A DNA stretch of 64,000 bases from CALBPI01 sp039033995 (GCA_039033995.1 JBCCBP010000011.1:1-64000); one strand, 5' to 3'. Shown: positions 43,300-53,115, numbered from the stretch's first letter. The notes: generated by a model not told the origin, from the sequence alone. Numbers and translations: made by a program.

Positions 43300-45081
43300 A
43301 TGTCCATGATTGTTGATCGGCAGGACCTCGATTTTTACCTGCATGACATGTTCCAGGTCGACGGGTTGCTCGAGCATCCGCGCTATGCAGAATACGATCG
43401 TGACACGCTCGTCTCCATACTGGACTCGGCGGAACAGATTGCCGAACAACAGTTTTATCCATTCGCGCAAAAGCTCGATCAGAACGAGCCGAAATTTGTT
43501 GATGGTCAGGTCGAGATGATTCCCGAGGTGAACGATGCACTGCGTGCGTACGCGGAAGCCGGTTTCGTTGCCGCGGGTTTCGAAGCGGAAGTCGGTGGCT
43601 TGCAATTGCCTGCGTTGGTTTGCAATGCCGTGAGCAGCATGTTCACCGCAGCGAATCAGTCGGTGTCGAATTACATGTTTTTAACGGCCGGTGCGGCGAG
43701 CCTGTTACGCGCGTGTGGTAGCGAGGCATTGCAACAGATATACCTGCCACCGATGCTCGAGGGGCGCTGGTTTGGCACGATGTGCTTGTCGGAAACGCAG
43801 GCCGGTTCTTCCCTGGCGGATATACGTACCGTCGCTACCCCGCGTGGTGACGGCAGTTATGCGTTGACCGGAAGCAAGATGTGGATCTCCGGTGGTGAGC
43901 AATCCGTTAGCGAGAACATTGTGCATATGGTGCTCGCGAAATTGCCGGATGCACCGCCGGGCGTCCGGGGTATTTCGCTGTTTTTGGTGCCCAAATACCG
44001 AGTGGACGATGCAGGGCAGATCGGCGAGCACAACAATATTGTTCTGGCTGGGTTGAACCACAAAATGGGCCAGCGGGGTACGACGAATTGCCTGCTGAAT
44101 TTTGGTGAGGGCGGCGAAACGATCGGTTATCTGGTGGGTCGGGAGCATGACGGGCTCGCGAATATGTTTCATATGATGAACGAGGCACGCATCGGTGTCG
44201 GTCTGGCGGCTGTCATGAGTGGCCTCAGCGGATATCTCTATTCGCTCGACTATGCACAGCAGCGGCAACAAGGCCGCAAGCTGGGTGAAAAGAACCCGTC
44301 GCAGCCGCAGGTGCCGATCATTGAACATGCCGACGTCAAGCGGATGTTGATGACCCAAAAAGCGTTTGTCGAAGGCGGGCAGGCATTGCTCTACTACTGC
44401 ACCAGCCTGCTCGATCGCCAGGCAGTCGCGACTGATCAACAGGAAATCAAAACCCTGCACTTGTTGCTCGAGCTGTTGACGCCTGTCGCGAAATCCTGGC
44501 CCTCCGAGTATTGTCTCGAGGCCAACAAGCTCGCGATCCAGGTGTTAGGAGGCTATGGCTACACGCGCGACTATCCGGTGGAGCGTTTCTATCGCGACAA
44601 TCGGCTGAATCACATTCACGAGGGCACGCACGCGATCCACGGTCTCGATATTCTCGGTCGCAAGGTCAGGTTGGCGGGTGGCGCAGCACTCAACGTCCTC
44701 GCGGCGGAAATGCGCGACACCATTGATGCGACCGTCAATGACGCCGACTTGGCTGAATTCTCGACGGCCCTTGCTGCTGCATGGGCAGCTGTTGAGACTG
44801 CGGTTCAGGCTGTCGTCGCCTGTGATGACGCGGAGCGCGGACTGGCCAACGCGACGTTGTTTCTCAATGCATTAGGCCACGTTATCGTCGCCTGGATGTG
44901 GTTATGGCAGGCGCGCTGTGTCGCCGGCCGGAACGATAGCTTCGCGGTTGGAAAACGGCGCGCGTGCCAGTTTTTCTTCCGTTATGAGCTCCCCAAGGCG
45001 ATCACTGAACTTGCGCTAGTCGCTTCACTCGACGACAGCTGCGCAACACTTGAGCCGGCGCACTTCGGCGTTCAGAAATAG
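43300..45081 (+). CDS. Acyl-CoA dehydrogenase, long (about 600-residue) type
   Basis: 593 residues from the ATG at 43300, with CGGAG eight bases before; the upstream GTG at 43276 lacks this. SETQAGSSLADIRTV near 170, KMWISGGEQS near 200 (FAD contacts), and QVLGGYGYTRDYPVERFYRD near 418 (C-terminal signature) show a complete enzyme. An N-terminal segment (YLHDMFQVDGLLEHPRY) and a C-terminal extension are typical of the FadE-like long branch. It oxidises an acyl-CoA to the enoyl-CoA. Divergent from liuR, so it may share its operator. Confidence 0.9.
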   Translation: MSMIVDRQDLDFYLHDMFQVDGLLEHPRYAEYDRDTLVSILDSAEQIAEQQFYPFAQKLDQNEPKFVDGQVEMIPEVNDALRAYAEAGFVAAGFEAEVGGLQLPALVCNAVSSMFTAANQSVSNYMFLTAGAASLLRACGSEALQQIYLPPMLEGRWFGTMCLSETQAGSSLADIRTVATPRGDGSYALTGSKMWISGGEQSVSENIVHMVLAKLPDAPPGVRGISLFLVPKYRVDDAGQIGEHNNIVLAGLNHKMGQRGTTNCLLNFGEGGETIGYLVGREHDGLANMFHMMNEARIGVGLAAVMSGLSGYLYSLDYAQQRQQGRKLGEKNPSQPQVPIIEHADVKRMLMTQKAFVEGGQALLYYCTSLLDRQAVATDQQEIKTLHLLLELLTPVAKSWPSEYCLEANKLAIQVLGGYGYTRDYPVERFYRDNRLNHIHEGTHAIHGLDILGRKVRLAGGAALNVLAAEMRDTIDATVNDADLAEFSTALAAAWAAVETAVQAVVACDDAERGLANATLFLNALGHVIVAWMWLWQARCVAGRNDSFAVGKRRACQFFFRYELPKAITELALVASLDDSCATLEPAHFGVQK

Positions 45082-45146
45082 GCTGGCGATGTCCGATTTT
45101 TGCATCATAGTTTTCGTGAAATTTGAATTACTTATGCAAACTACGG

Positions 45147-45175
45147 TTGGTAAATCCTGAAGCTTGTCCTATAAT
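45147..45175 (+). promoter_or_regulatory. Promoter of TonB receptor gene
   Basis: TTGGTA (45147-45152), a 17-base spacer and TATAAT (45170-45175) match a sigma-70 promoter about 65 bases before the ATG at 45240. Confidence 0.6.
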
Positions 45176-45239
45176 GCCGCGCATCAGACGGCTGTCTCGT
45201 GCCGTTGTTTTTTCACAACTAATCCAAGTGGGGGAAATC

Positions 45240-47744
45240 ATGCGGATTAACTTAACGTTGAGACGTTCTGTTGCTTTGGCGTGTGTGCTGGGCGGTAGCG
45301 TCATGGTTACCGGCAACGCTTTGGCGCAGTCGGACGAATCATTTCTGGAAGAAATCGTCGTCACGGCAGCCAAGCGTGAGCAAACGCTGCAGGAAGTACC
45401 GATCGCGGTATCTGTTACCGGTGCCGAGACCATTGACAACGCCAAAATTTTGGATGTGATCGACCTTCAAACGGTCGTACCGTCATTGCGGGTTGATCAG
45501 TTGCAGTCATCACAGAACACTAACTTCGTCATTCGCGGATTTGGTAACGGCGCGAACAACCCCGGCATCGAACCTTCCGTTGGTGTTTTCATCGACGGTG
45601 TTTATCGTTCACGTTCCGCGGCCGCGTTGGCCGATCTGCCAAACCTGGAGCGGGTTGAAGTGTTGCGTGGTCCGCAAAGTACGCTGTTCGGCAAGAACGC
45701 GTCGGCTGGCGTGATCAGCGTTGTTACGCGAGCGCCACAATTCGAAGCGGAAGGTTCTGCTGAATTGATCTTCGGTAACTTTGGCCAGACCGTCGTCAAG
45801 GGCAGCTACACAGGTCCGATCAGCGACAATCTGGCGTTCAGCGTATCGGGTACCTACAACTCGCGCGACGGTTATTTCGATAACATCGCCGACGGTACGG
45901 AGCTCAACGCTCGCGAGCGTTGGGGTGTGCGTGGTCAGTTGTTGTGGGAGCCGAGTGAGACGGTCTCGTTCCGCTTGATCGCCGACACTGACGAGATCGA
46001 CGAAGAGTGCTGCGGCACGTCCAACTTGGTTAACGGGCCGACTGGCGGCGCTATTGTCGCATTGGGCGGTCAGTTAGTACCGAATGATGCATTCGCCTAC
46101 GAGACTGCGTTAAACGTCATCCCGACCAACGTCATCGAAAACAGCGGTGTTTCATTGCAAGCGGATTTCGATTTCGAAAACTTCTCATTGGTATCGATCA
46201 CGTCGTTCCGTACCCAATCGCTGGACTCCGATGGTGACGTTGACTTCACCAGCGCTGATCTTGTCGCCAGCAACCGCAACGATTGGGACATCGACACGAT
46301 TACCCAGGAATTACGTCTGCAAGGCAGCTTCGGCAATGCCGCCGACTGGATGATTGGTGGCTTTTACTTCAGCGAAGAAGTGGAATATGAAGCGGACCTC
46401 ACCTACGGCACCGCTTTCCGGGGCTACGCGGATATCCTGTCGGGCGGTGGCGTCTCCGCTACTGAGGCAGCGCTCGGCTTTGGTGCGGGCACTTTCTTCG
46501 CCGCGGGTACCGGGATCGATGATTTCTCTGGTCAGGACGATACGGCGATTTCGCTGTTCAGCTCCGTCGACTGGTATGTTTCCGACCGCGCGACCGTCAC
46601 GCTGGGCTTGAACTACACAAGCAACGAAAAAGAGGCGTTTGTACGTCAGGACAACACCGATGTGTTCTCACAACTCGACTTCGTACAGATTGGCTTCGCG
46701 GGTGCGTTCCAGGCCTTAACGGGTGGCGCGGCGCCGACACCGGAAAACTTCGCAGCATTCCCGGCACAGTTCCAGCAAGCGCAATTTATCAGTGTCACCG
46801 GTTGCTCAGCGGATAATCCACCGCCGGGTTGTAACGAGTTGTTGGCTCTTCAGCCGCTGCAGTTCCTGCCGCCGGTTCTGGGCTTCCCGAATGCGGTTGA
46901 GTCCGGTGAGACCGACGACAGCGAAACGACCTGGACGGTTCGATTCGCGTACGACGTGACCGATAGCTTGAACTGGTACGTCAGTGCGGCGACCGGTTTC
47001 AAGGCGTCTTCATGGAACCTGTCACGCGACTCACTGCCATTTGCGTCTGATCTCCCAGCACTGGCTGCCGCGGACATTCTGGTACCGAATATTCAGGGTG
47101 GTACGCGTTTTGCCGGTCCGGAAGAAGCGACTGTTTACGAGCTGGGTCTGAAAGGTCAGTTCAATCGCGGCGCGTTTAACCTGGCGTTGTTTGAGCAATC
47201 CATCGAGGGCTTCCAGTCGAACGTCTTCAATGGCACTGGCTTCGACCTCGTCAACGCGGGTGAACAATCTACGCAAGGTATCGAGTACGACATGACGCTG
47301 TACCCGACCGATGCACTGGAATTGACCTTCGCAGCGACCTGGCTGGATGCGAAGTACGACTCGTTCCCGAACAGCACCGTTGGTGATCTGACCGGCACGA
47401 CACCGGCAGGTATTCCGCAGTTTGCGGCAGCCACGACCGGTACTTACCGCTGGAATCTCGCGAGTGGTCGCACCGCGTTCCTGCGTGCAGAACATGTGTA
47501 TGAAAGCGAGCACCAAATCGTTGAGAACGTGCCGGAGAGCATCGCGGCTCGTCAAGTCAGCATGTTCAATGCGAGCGCTGGTATCAGCTTTGTGTCTGGT
47601 TGGGACCTCACACTGTGGGCGCGTAACCTGACCAACGACGAGTATCTGATCAGCACGTTCCCGACCGTGGCGCAGACCGGCAGCTTTAACGGCTACCCGA
47701 ACCCACCACGTACCTACGGTTTGTCGATTCGCAAGATTTTCTAA
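45240..47744 (+). CDS. TonB-dependent receptor
   Basis: 834 residues from the ATG at 45240, with GGGGGAAA just upstream. A longer start at 45123 has no signal sequence at its end. The signal peptide ends at GNALAQ (about residue 30). The TonB box-like EEIVVTA and plug AKREQTLQEVPIAVSVTG (40-60) precede a beta-barrel. RTYGLSIRKIF at the end has the terminal aromatic residue expected of outer-membrane proteins. It imports a ligand energised by TonB. The ligand is unknown; the family includes siderophore and many carbon substrates. Ends with a strong terminator. Confidence 0.93.
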   Translation: MRINLTLRRSVALACVLGGSVMVTGNALAQSDESFLEEIVVTAAKREQTLQEVPIAVSVTGAETIDNAKILDVIDLQTVVPSLRVDQLQSSQNTNFVIRGFGNGANNPGIEPSVGVFIDGVYRSRSAAALADLPNLERVEVLRGPQSTLFGKNASAGVISVVTRAPQFEAEGSAELIFGNFGQTVVKGSYTGPISDNLAFSVSGTYNSRDGYFDNIADGTELNARERWGVRGQLLWEPSETVSFRLIADTDEIDEECCGTSNLVNGPTGGAIVALGGQLVPNDAFAYETALNVIPTNVIENSGVSLQADFDFENFSLVSITSFRTQSLDSDGDVDFTSADLVASNRNDWDIDTITQELRLQGSFGNAADWMIGGFYFSEEVEYEADLTYGTAFRGYADILSGGGVSATEAALGFGAGTFFAAGTGIDDFSGQDDTAISLFSSVDWYVSDRATVTLGLNYTSNEKEAFVRQDNTDVFSQLDFVQIGFAGAFQALTGGAAPTPENFAAFPAQFQQAQFISVTGCSADNPPPGCNELLALQPLQFLPPVLGFPNAVESGETDDSETTWTVRFAYDVTDSLNWYVSAATGFKASSWNLSRDSLPFASDLPALAAADILVPNIQGGTRFAGPEEATVYELGLKGQFNRGAFNLALFEQSIEGFQSNVFNGTGFDLVNAGEQSTQGIEYDMTLYPTDALELTFAATWLDAKYDSFPNSTVGDLTGTTPAGIPQFAAATTGTYRWNLASGRTAFLRAEHVYESEHQIVENVPESIAARQVSMFNASAGISFVSGWDLTLWARNLTNDEYLISTFPTVAQTGSFNGYPNPPRTYGLSIRKIF

Positions 47745-47771
47745 ATCACAGCGATAACACGAGTAGCAAAG

Positions 47772-47804
47772 AAAGCCGGCGAGATTCTCTCGCCGGCTTT
47801 TTTT
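47772..47804 (+). terminator. Intrinsic terminator after TonB receptor gene
   Basis: AAAGCCGGCGAGA, a short loop, TCTCGCCGGCTTTTTTT: a 12-13 bp stem with a T-tract. Confidence 0.9.
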
Positions 47805-47865
47805 ACGCGGGCGTCAGAGGCCAGTGCTATGCTTAAGCGATGATAAGACGCAGCGTGGGGGGGAC

Positions 47866-47958
47866 ATGCGGCATTATCCGGTTCCTTTACGTGCTATTCG
47901 TACCGACGTTGTCACCTGTTTCGGCCGTCACCGCGTTCGCCAATGGGGCGCTGGATGA
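47866..47958 (+). CDS. Possible 30-codon leader peptide upstream of MFS gene
   Basis: ATG at 47866 after GTGGGGGGGAC begins a 30-residue ORF (MRHYPVPLRAIRTDVV onward) whose stop overlaps the ATG of the MFS gene at 47955 (ATGA). Such a layout resembles a translationally coupled upstream ORF. It has no recognisable homology, and a G-rich chance site could explain it. Confidence 0.25.
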   Translation: MRHYPVPLRAIRTDVVTCFGRHRVRQWGAG

Positions 47959-49316
47959 GCAGCGCTAGCGAGTTGCAGAAACCGGACTACGCATCGCCAG
48001 CCTACAGCTGGTACGTCGTCATTGTGCTGACGATCATCTACGTCTTTTCCTACATTGACCGACAGATCCTCAGTCTGATGGTGTCTGATCTAAAGACTGG
48101 CCTCAATCTGCAATACGATTGGCAAGTTGGGTTTTTGATGGGGCCTGCGTTTGCCATTTTTTACACGCTATTCGGAATCCCATTCGGCCGTCTGGCTGAC
48201 AGAGTGAATCGCAAGGGGCTAATCGCCATCGGACTGACGATCTGGAGCCTGACGACCGCCGCTTGTGGGTTTGCGAAGACCTTTATGACGATGGCCCTGT
48301 TACGCGTTGGCGTCGGCACCGGCGAAGCAGCGCTGTCACCGTCGGCATACTCCATCATCGCAGATTATTTTCCGCCAAAACGTGTGGCACGGGCTATCGC
48401 TTTTTACGGCATGGGTATCTATCTCGGCGGTGGCCTGGCCTACCTCATCGGCGGTCGTGTCGTTGCGATGGTTCGCCAGACAGAGCCCTGGGTCCTGCCC
48501 GGCATCGGCACGATAGAGCCGTGGCAGAAAGTCTTTCTCATCGTCGGCCTACCCGGTTTGCTGTTACTGCCCGTGTTGTGGTTGACGGTACGCGAGCCCG
48601 TTCGTAAGGGCTTGCTCAAGACCGGGAAGAAAAGCGGGGCGGCGGTACCTCTGCGTGAGGCGCTCGCGTATCTCAAGACGCAATGGCGAACGATCGCCAC
48701 GCACAACATCGGCTTCGCGTTACTCGCGTTTTCGAGTTACGGGACATCCGCGTGGCTGCCCGAAGTCTTCAAGCGGGTACACGGCTGGGGTGCTGCGGAC
48801 TTTGGTTTGGTCTACGGTGCGATCGTGATTGTGTGCGGCAGCGCCGGTGTGCTTTCTGGCGGCTTCTTTGCGGATTGGTTATCTCAGCGCGGATACGCCG
48901 ATGCGAAGATTCGAGTTGGTTTCATCGCCGCCTGGATCTGGTTTCCGACGGGTATAGCATTCCCATTACTTGCCAGCGACTGGCTAGCGATGCTGCTCGT
49001 CGTGCCCACGGTGTTTTTTGCAGCGATGCCGTTCGGTGTCGCACCGGCTGCCATCGCGGAGCTCATGCCAAACAACTTGCGCGGGCAGACATCTGCGATC
49101 TATTTGTTTGTGATCAACATGATTGGTCTGGCGATAGGCCCACTGGTGCTGGCATTGATGACCGACTACGTGTTCGATCTTGCGCGCTTTGGCGAAGCGG
49201 GCATTCGCTATTCGCTGCTGACCACTACCGCCATCGCGCACCTTGGCGCAACGATCCTGCTATGGCGCTGTATGCGATTGTTCAGGCAGAGTCTCGCCGC
49301 TAGAGCGGCGATATGA
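47955..49316 (+). CDS. MFS transporter
   Basis: 453 residues from the ATG at 47955, which follows GGGGCGCTGG; an ATG at 47943 has no ribosome site. SYIDRQILSLMVSDL near 30 is typical of the sugar-acid/aromatic-acid type, FGRLADRVNRKGLIAIG near 78 is the conserved inter-helix loop and VGVGTGEAALSPSAYSIIAD near 115 is a helix-4 motif. Twelve membrane helices are predicted. It probably takes the compound imported by the TonB receptor next door across the inner membrane; this is inference from position. Confidence 0.85.
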   Translation: MSSASELQKPDYASPAYSWYVVIVLTIIYVFSYIDRQILSLMVSDLKTGLNLQYDWQVGFLMGPAFAIFYTLFGIPFGRLADRVNRKGLIAIGLTIWSLTTAACGFAKTFMTMALLRVGVGTGEAALSPSAYSIIADYFPPKRVARAIAFYGMGIYLGGGLAYLIGGRVVAMVRQTEPWVLPGIGTIEPWQKVFLIVGLPGLLLLPVLWLTVREPVRKGLLKTGKKSGAAVPLREALAYLKTQWRTIATHNIGFALLAFSSYGTSAWLPEVFKRVHGWGAADFGLVYGAIVIVCGSAGVLSGGFFADWLSQRGYADAKIRVGFIAAWIWFPTGIAFPLLASDWLAMLLVVPTVFFAAMPFGVAPAAIAELMPNNLRGQTSAIYLFVINMIGLAIGPLVLALMTDYVFDLARFGEAGIRYSLLTTTAIAHLGATILLWRCMRLFRQSLAARAAI

Positions 49317-49398
49317 TTTTGCATAATGTGAACTGATTCAACGCGTTCCGACGCTAGTTTGCCTACATTTCGCCGTGATGTGATTGGCGAAGTAATGA

Positions 49399-50883
49399 AT
49401 GCGACAGCAATTCACACAATTGTTCGCGACGCTGGCAATGATCGCCGCAGTCGCACTTACAGGCGCGGGTACTGCATACGCAGCACCTGGGGATGTGCTG
49501 TTCGTGGATGGATTCGAGCGCGCGAGCCTGGCACCGTGGACAACTAACAATACCAACCGTTCTGGTATCGCAACCGGCGCGCAGGTTTCCAACGGGGGCA
49601 CGCGTGGTGCCTTTACTCGCTATGATCCGGTGACAGTGACAAGTCCAACCTTCAGTACCGCCGTCCCGGCCGCTGAGCTCAGTGTCTGGGTGCGACGTGG
49701 TAGTGATGCGTTCAGCGAATACCCAGATCCGGGCGAGGACTTACTCATCGAATTCCGCCGAGCAGATGGCACATGGGGAGTGTTGGCGCGTTATCCTGGC
49801 GGCGGGGCTGAAGGGCAGATATTCAATGACGTGTTGCGACTGCCACCCGATGGCTTGCATGGCAGTTTCGCGCTGCGCTTGCGTCAATCCGGTGGTTCGG
49901 GCGCCCCTTTCGATTTCTATCATATCGATGACGTGCGTATTACAGAGCGCGCGCCTGCCACCAATGAACTGATGGTTGGTTCCTGTGATCAGTTTGAGCT
50001 GGGTCTTGCGACGAATTGGACGGTGGTCTCGGCGGGCGGTAGCGCCGGCACGAGTACCGTGACGTCTCAGTCACCGGTGTCATCGTTATTTCTGAATGGT
50101 GCACCCGTCACCGTCTCATCGAATGCGATCGACACATCTTCCGCCTCGTTCGATGCATTGACACTGTGGGTTCGTCGCGGCGCCGACGCATTCAGCGAAA
50201 ACCCGGACGGCAACGAGAACCTCGTCGTCGAATATCTGGATAGCGCCAGCAGCTGGGTGCTGCTGGAGAGTTTCGCGGGCGGTGGAACACCCGGTCAGAT
50301 TTTTGTGCGCAACTACTCGATTCCACCCGCCGGGCGTCACCCTGGCTTTCGAGTTCGGTTTCGACTAGTCGATGGATCTGGCTCATCGTTTGATTTCTGG
50401 CACGTCGACGATGTGTGCCTGACGGAGCGCGATGTGCCAACACTCGCTTTCGCCAAAGTCGTCTCGATCGTGTCAGACCCCATCAATGGCACAAGCAACC
50501 CGCTCGCGATTCCTGGCGCGTTCGCGCAGTACCTGCTCACCGTGCAGAACGCGGGGCCCGGGATTGTCGACGATGGCACGCTGATCGTCACCGATACGCT
50601 CGATGCCGGCACGCAACTACTGATTGACGATGGTGGCGCACCGGCTTTCGTATTCGTCGATGGTGCGGTAGCGAGTGGATTGTCGTTTGATCCCAATACC
50701 GATGTGGCATTCAGCAACCAGCCAGACGGTGGACCGCCATTTACCTATACACCGACCCCGGATGCACTGGGTGTGGATCCTGCGGTGCGGGGAATTCGCT
50801 TCTCGTTTAGCGGGCAAATGGCGGGTAACAGTGGCAGTGGTATCCCGAGTTTTCAAATTCGCTTCAATGTGCGTATTGAGTAA
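49399..50883 (+). CDS. Secreted protein with two homologous jelly-roll-like repeats and a DUF11-like domain
   Basis: 494 residues. The signal peptide ends GTAYAAPG (about residue 31). Two repeats of about 160 residues share VDGFE or CDQFE, then L-WVRRG-DAFSE-PD, then GG-GQIF, then FDFYHIDDVRITER or FDFWHVDDVCLTER, like MAM/concanavalin folds. The C-terminal part (LAFAKVVSIVSDPINGTSNP, then VQNAGPGIVDDGTLIVTDTL) resembles the DUF11 adhesin domain. It is probably exported to the surface or medium. No enzyme motif is seen. It sits between the MFS and peptidase genes. Confidence 0.72.
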   Translation: MRQQFTQLFATLAMIAAVALTGAGTAYAAPGDVLFVDGFERASLAPWTTNNTNRSGIATGAQVSNGGTRGAFTRYDPVTVTSPTFSTAVPAAELSVWVRRGSDAFSEYPDPGEDLLIEFRRADGTWGVLARYPGGGAEGQIFNDVLRLPPDGLHGSFALRLRQSGGSGAPFDFYHIDDVRITERAPATNELMVGSCDQFELGLATNWTVVSAGGSAGTSTVTSQSPVSSLFLNGAPVTVSSNAIDTSSASFDALTLWVRRGADAFSENPDGNENLVVEYLDSASSWVLLESFAGGGTPGQIFVRNYSIPPAGRHPGFRVRFRLVDGSGSSFDFWHVDDVCLTERDVPTLAFAKVVSIVSDPINGTSNPLAIPGAFAQYLLTVQNAGPGIVDDGTLIVTDTLDAGTQLLIDDGGAPAFVFVDGAVASGLSFDPNTDVAFSNQPDGGPPFTYTPTPDALGVDPAVRGIRFSFSGQMAGNSGSGIPSFQIRFNVRIE

Positions 50884-50943
50884 AGCGGTCGCGTTCGCAG
50901 ATTAACGTTACACTCCACCCAGCAACATGCTGGAGCACGTGTG

Positions 50944-52203
50944 ATGAGAATCAATAAACGACAATTCTTGGTAGCCACGGGTACTGCGTTCGCAGCCTTG
51001 TCTCAACGGCATGTCCTGGCCGCCAGAAGCGAAGGGGAGAATGCCGTCGAGCTGGCATCGATGACCGATGGCGCGATACCTATTTCTGCAGACGAGCACC
51101 GTCAACGGATTCAAAAAGCGGCACAACTGATGCGGGCAAACGATGTGGCTGCGTTGGTTGTGGAGTCCGGTAGCGCGCTGACTTACTTTACCGGCATTCG
51201 CTGGTGGCGATCGGAGCGATTTGTCGGTGCGGTCATTATGGCAGACGGCAGGTTTTGCATTGTGGCGCCGTTTTTTGAAGAGCCTTCGATCCGCGAGCAA
51301 ATGCAGTTTGGCGACGACGTGCGTACGTGGCACGAAGATGAGAATCCTTTTGAGCAGGTCGCCGACTTCATTGGTCCAATCGGTGCTAAAGCACGTATCG
51401 CTGTTGAAGAAACGGTTCGCTATTTTATCGTCGACGGCATTGACGCAGCCATGCCGAAAGCGACAGTGGTGTCTGGTGCGGCGATCACCCGTGGGTGTCG
51501 TATGATCAAATCAAAGGCAGAGCTTGCGCTGATGCAAGTCGCGAACGATGTCACCTTGCGCGCTTATGAGCACATTTACCCGCGGGTTGTGCCAGGCATG
51601 ACGCCGGGTGAAGTATCTTCGATGATGAATGACGCGACGCGACAGCTTGGTGGTACCCCGACGTTCGCCATTGCCCTGTTCGGCCCGGCCAGCGCTTACC
51701 CGCATGGCACACGACAGCCGCAGGTTGTAGAGAAGGGCGGCATTGTGTTGATGGACTGTGGTTGTAGTGTGCACGGTTATCAGTCCGATATCTCCAGAAC
51801 CTGGGTCGTCGGTAAACCGTCGCCCCAGCAACAGCGTGTTTGGCAAACCGTCAAACGTGGTCAGGAACTCGCCCTCGAGACTATCCGTCCTGGTGTTGCT
51901 GCCGGTGCCGTCGATCAGACCGTTCGCCAATTCTATGCCGATACAGGCTTTGGCCCGGGCTATCAGGCGCCCGGTTTGACGCATCGTCTGGGCCATGGCA
52001 TTGGGATGGACGGACACGAACCTATCAATTTCGTTGGCAACGAGCAGACGCCGATCGCACCGGGTATGTGCTTTTCTAATGAGCCCGGCATTTATCTGCC
52101 TGGAGAGTTTGGCGTGCGGCTGGAAGATTGTTTGTATGTCGACGACAAAGGACCGGTGCTGTTCACGCCACTGACGCCGTCGCTGGCGCATCCTTTCGGC
52201 TAA
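50944..52203 (+). CDS. M24-family metallopeptidase (Xaa-Pro dipeptidase-like), Tat-type signal
   Basis: 419 residues from the ATG at 50944 (a GTG at 50941 is in frame). MRINKRQFLVATGTAFAALS has a KR-x-F-L Tat-like signal. The creatinase-like N domain and the pita-bread catalytic domain follow. The metal ligands are visible: CGCSVHGYQSDISRTW (the two Asp), RLGHGIGMDGHEPINF (His), MCFSNEPGIY (Glu) and GVRLEDCLYV (Glu). It cleaves Xaa-Pro or a related bond in the periplasm, or serves as a creatinase-like hydrolase. It follows the two-repeat protein by 60 bases. Confidence 0.87.
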   Translation: MRINKRQFLVATGTAFAALSQRHVLAARSEGENAVELASMTDGAIPISADEHRQRIQKAAQLMRANDVAALVVESGSALTYFTGIRWWRSERFVGAVIMADGRFCIVAPFFEEPSIREQMQFGDDVRTWHEDENPFEQVADFIGPIGAKARIAVEETVRYFIVDGIDAAMPKATVVSGAAITRGCRMIKSKAELALMQVANDVTLRAYEHIYPRVVPGMTPGEVSSMMNDATRQLGGTPTFAIALFGPASAYPHGTRQPQVVEKGGIVLMDCGCSVHGYQSDISRTWVVGKPSPQQQRVWQTVKRGQELALETIRPGVAAGAVDQTVRQFYADTGFGPGYQAPGLTHRLGHGIGMDGHEPINFVGNEQTPIAPGMCFSNEPGIYLPGEFGVRLEDCLYVDDKGPVLFTPLTPSLAHPFG

Positions 52204-52208
52204 GTCAT

Positions 52209-52248
52209 AAAAAAGCCGCGGCTCGAGGTGTTTGAGCCGGGGCCTTAG
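52209..52248 (+). terminator. Imperfect terminator after M24 peptidase
   Basis: AAGCCGCGGCTC and GAGCCGGGGCCTT form a stem with one bulge. The T-tract is short. Located five bases after the stop. Confidence 0.45.
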
Positions 52249-52280
52249 CGGTGGTTGCGAAGTGCTATTGCGTTGAACCC

Positions 52281-53015
52281 CTATTCGGCGATGCCCGTGC
52301 CGTCCTGCTCATTGGGCAGCAACTCAAGCTCGCCGAATTCGACGTAACCGCCGAGGTACTGCATGCGCATCTCTACGCGGTCTTTCAACATCCGGCAATA
52401 CTTGTATTGTGGCATTGAGCCTCGAGCGCTTCGCGGCAAAACAATTCGGGCATTGACGCCGCAAAATTTCGTTCGCGTGCCCGTCATCATATTCAGCCGA
52501 TGGATATCGTTACGGATCAAGCGTTCGAGCAGCGAGCGATCCCCATACTCGCGTTTTAACCTCTCGACGCGTACGCTGGCGGTGACCAAGTCGTTGCGTG
52601 ACAAGCCCTTCTGGTAGTTGAGGCTAGTCTCGACGATCTGCTCGTGACCGCGTTCGGCCGCCAGCGCATACCAGGCTGCCGCGCCAGCTTCATCTACCGG
52701 TGTACCGATGCCGTTCTCTTTCATGTAACCGACCATGTACTGCGCATACTTGTCACCGATCGGTGCGAGATCCGTTCGGTAGTACCAGAACGCCGAGTCG
52801 TACCGGCCTTGCTCATAAGCGCGCTCTGCTTTGCGCTGAACCTTCAAAACGTCTTTCGCCGGTGGTTCGCCGATGGCACCAAACTTGTTCGGGAAATTCA
52901 GTTGGCGCTTGAGTTCCATCTTTGCTGCGGTTGCGTGGCCCGTCAATGGTGCAGACGTAACGAGCAAACCGGCGACCGCAACAACAAGCATGCGCATAAT
53001 GACGTGATTCTGCAT
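52281..53015 (-). CDS. Secreted SEL1-like/tetratricopeptide protein (paralogue A)
   Basis: 244 residues. A signal peptide (MLVVAVAGLLVTSAPLTGHA, residues 9-28) is followed by conserved NFPNKFGAIGEPPAKD. The middle has SEL1-like helices: AYEQGRYDSAFWYYRTDLAP, then MVGYMKENGIGTPVDEAGAA, then LAAERGHEQIV. The C-terminus MQYLGGYVEFGELELLP is nearly shared with the neighbour at 53389. Four cysteines lie in the last third. Function unknown. Both paralogues are on the minus strand, 373 bases apart, and look like a tandem duplication. A sigma-70-like promoter lies upstream (53116-53145). Confidence 0.78.
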   Translation of the reverse strand: MQNHVIMRMLVVAVAGLLVTSAPLTGHATAAKMELKRQLNFPNKFGAIGEPPAKDVLKVQRKAERAYEQGRYDSAFWYYRTDLAPIGDKYAQYMVGYMKENGIGTPVDEAGAAAWYALAAERGHEQIVETSLNYQKGLSRNDLVTASVRVERLKREYGDRSLLERLIRNDIHRLNMMTGTRTKFCGVNARIVLPRSARGSMPQYKYCRMLKDRVEMRMQYLGGYVEFGELELLPNEQDGTGIAE

Positions 53016-53115
53016 GACAGCGACTCCTTCTGCGTGATCAAACGAACTGATGCCAGTGGAGACTGGCGTGCTTTGCTTCTCTCTTCAGAAAAACAGCTAG
53101 TCCGGGCAGGTTTAG

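Noticed and set aside
45085..45130. Sigma-54 promoter before the TonB receptor gene
   Set aside because: TGGCG and TTTGC are present but too far apart for a -24/-12 pair; a sigma-70 promoter lies at 45147-45175.
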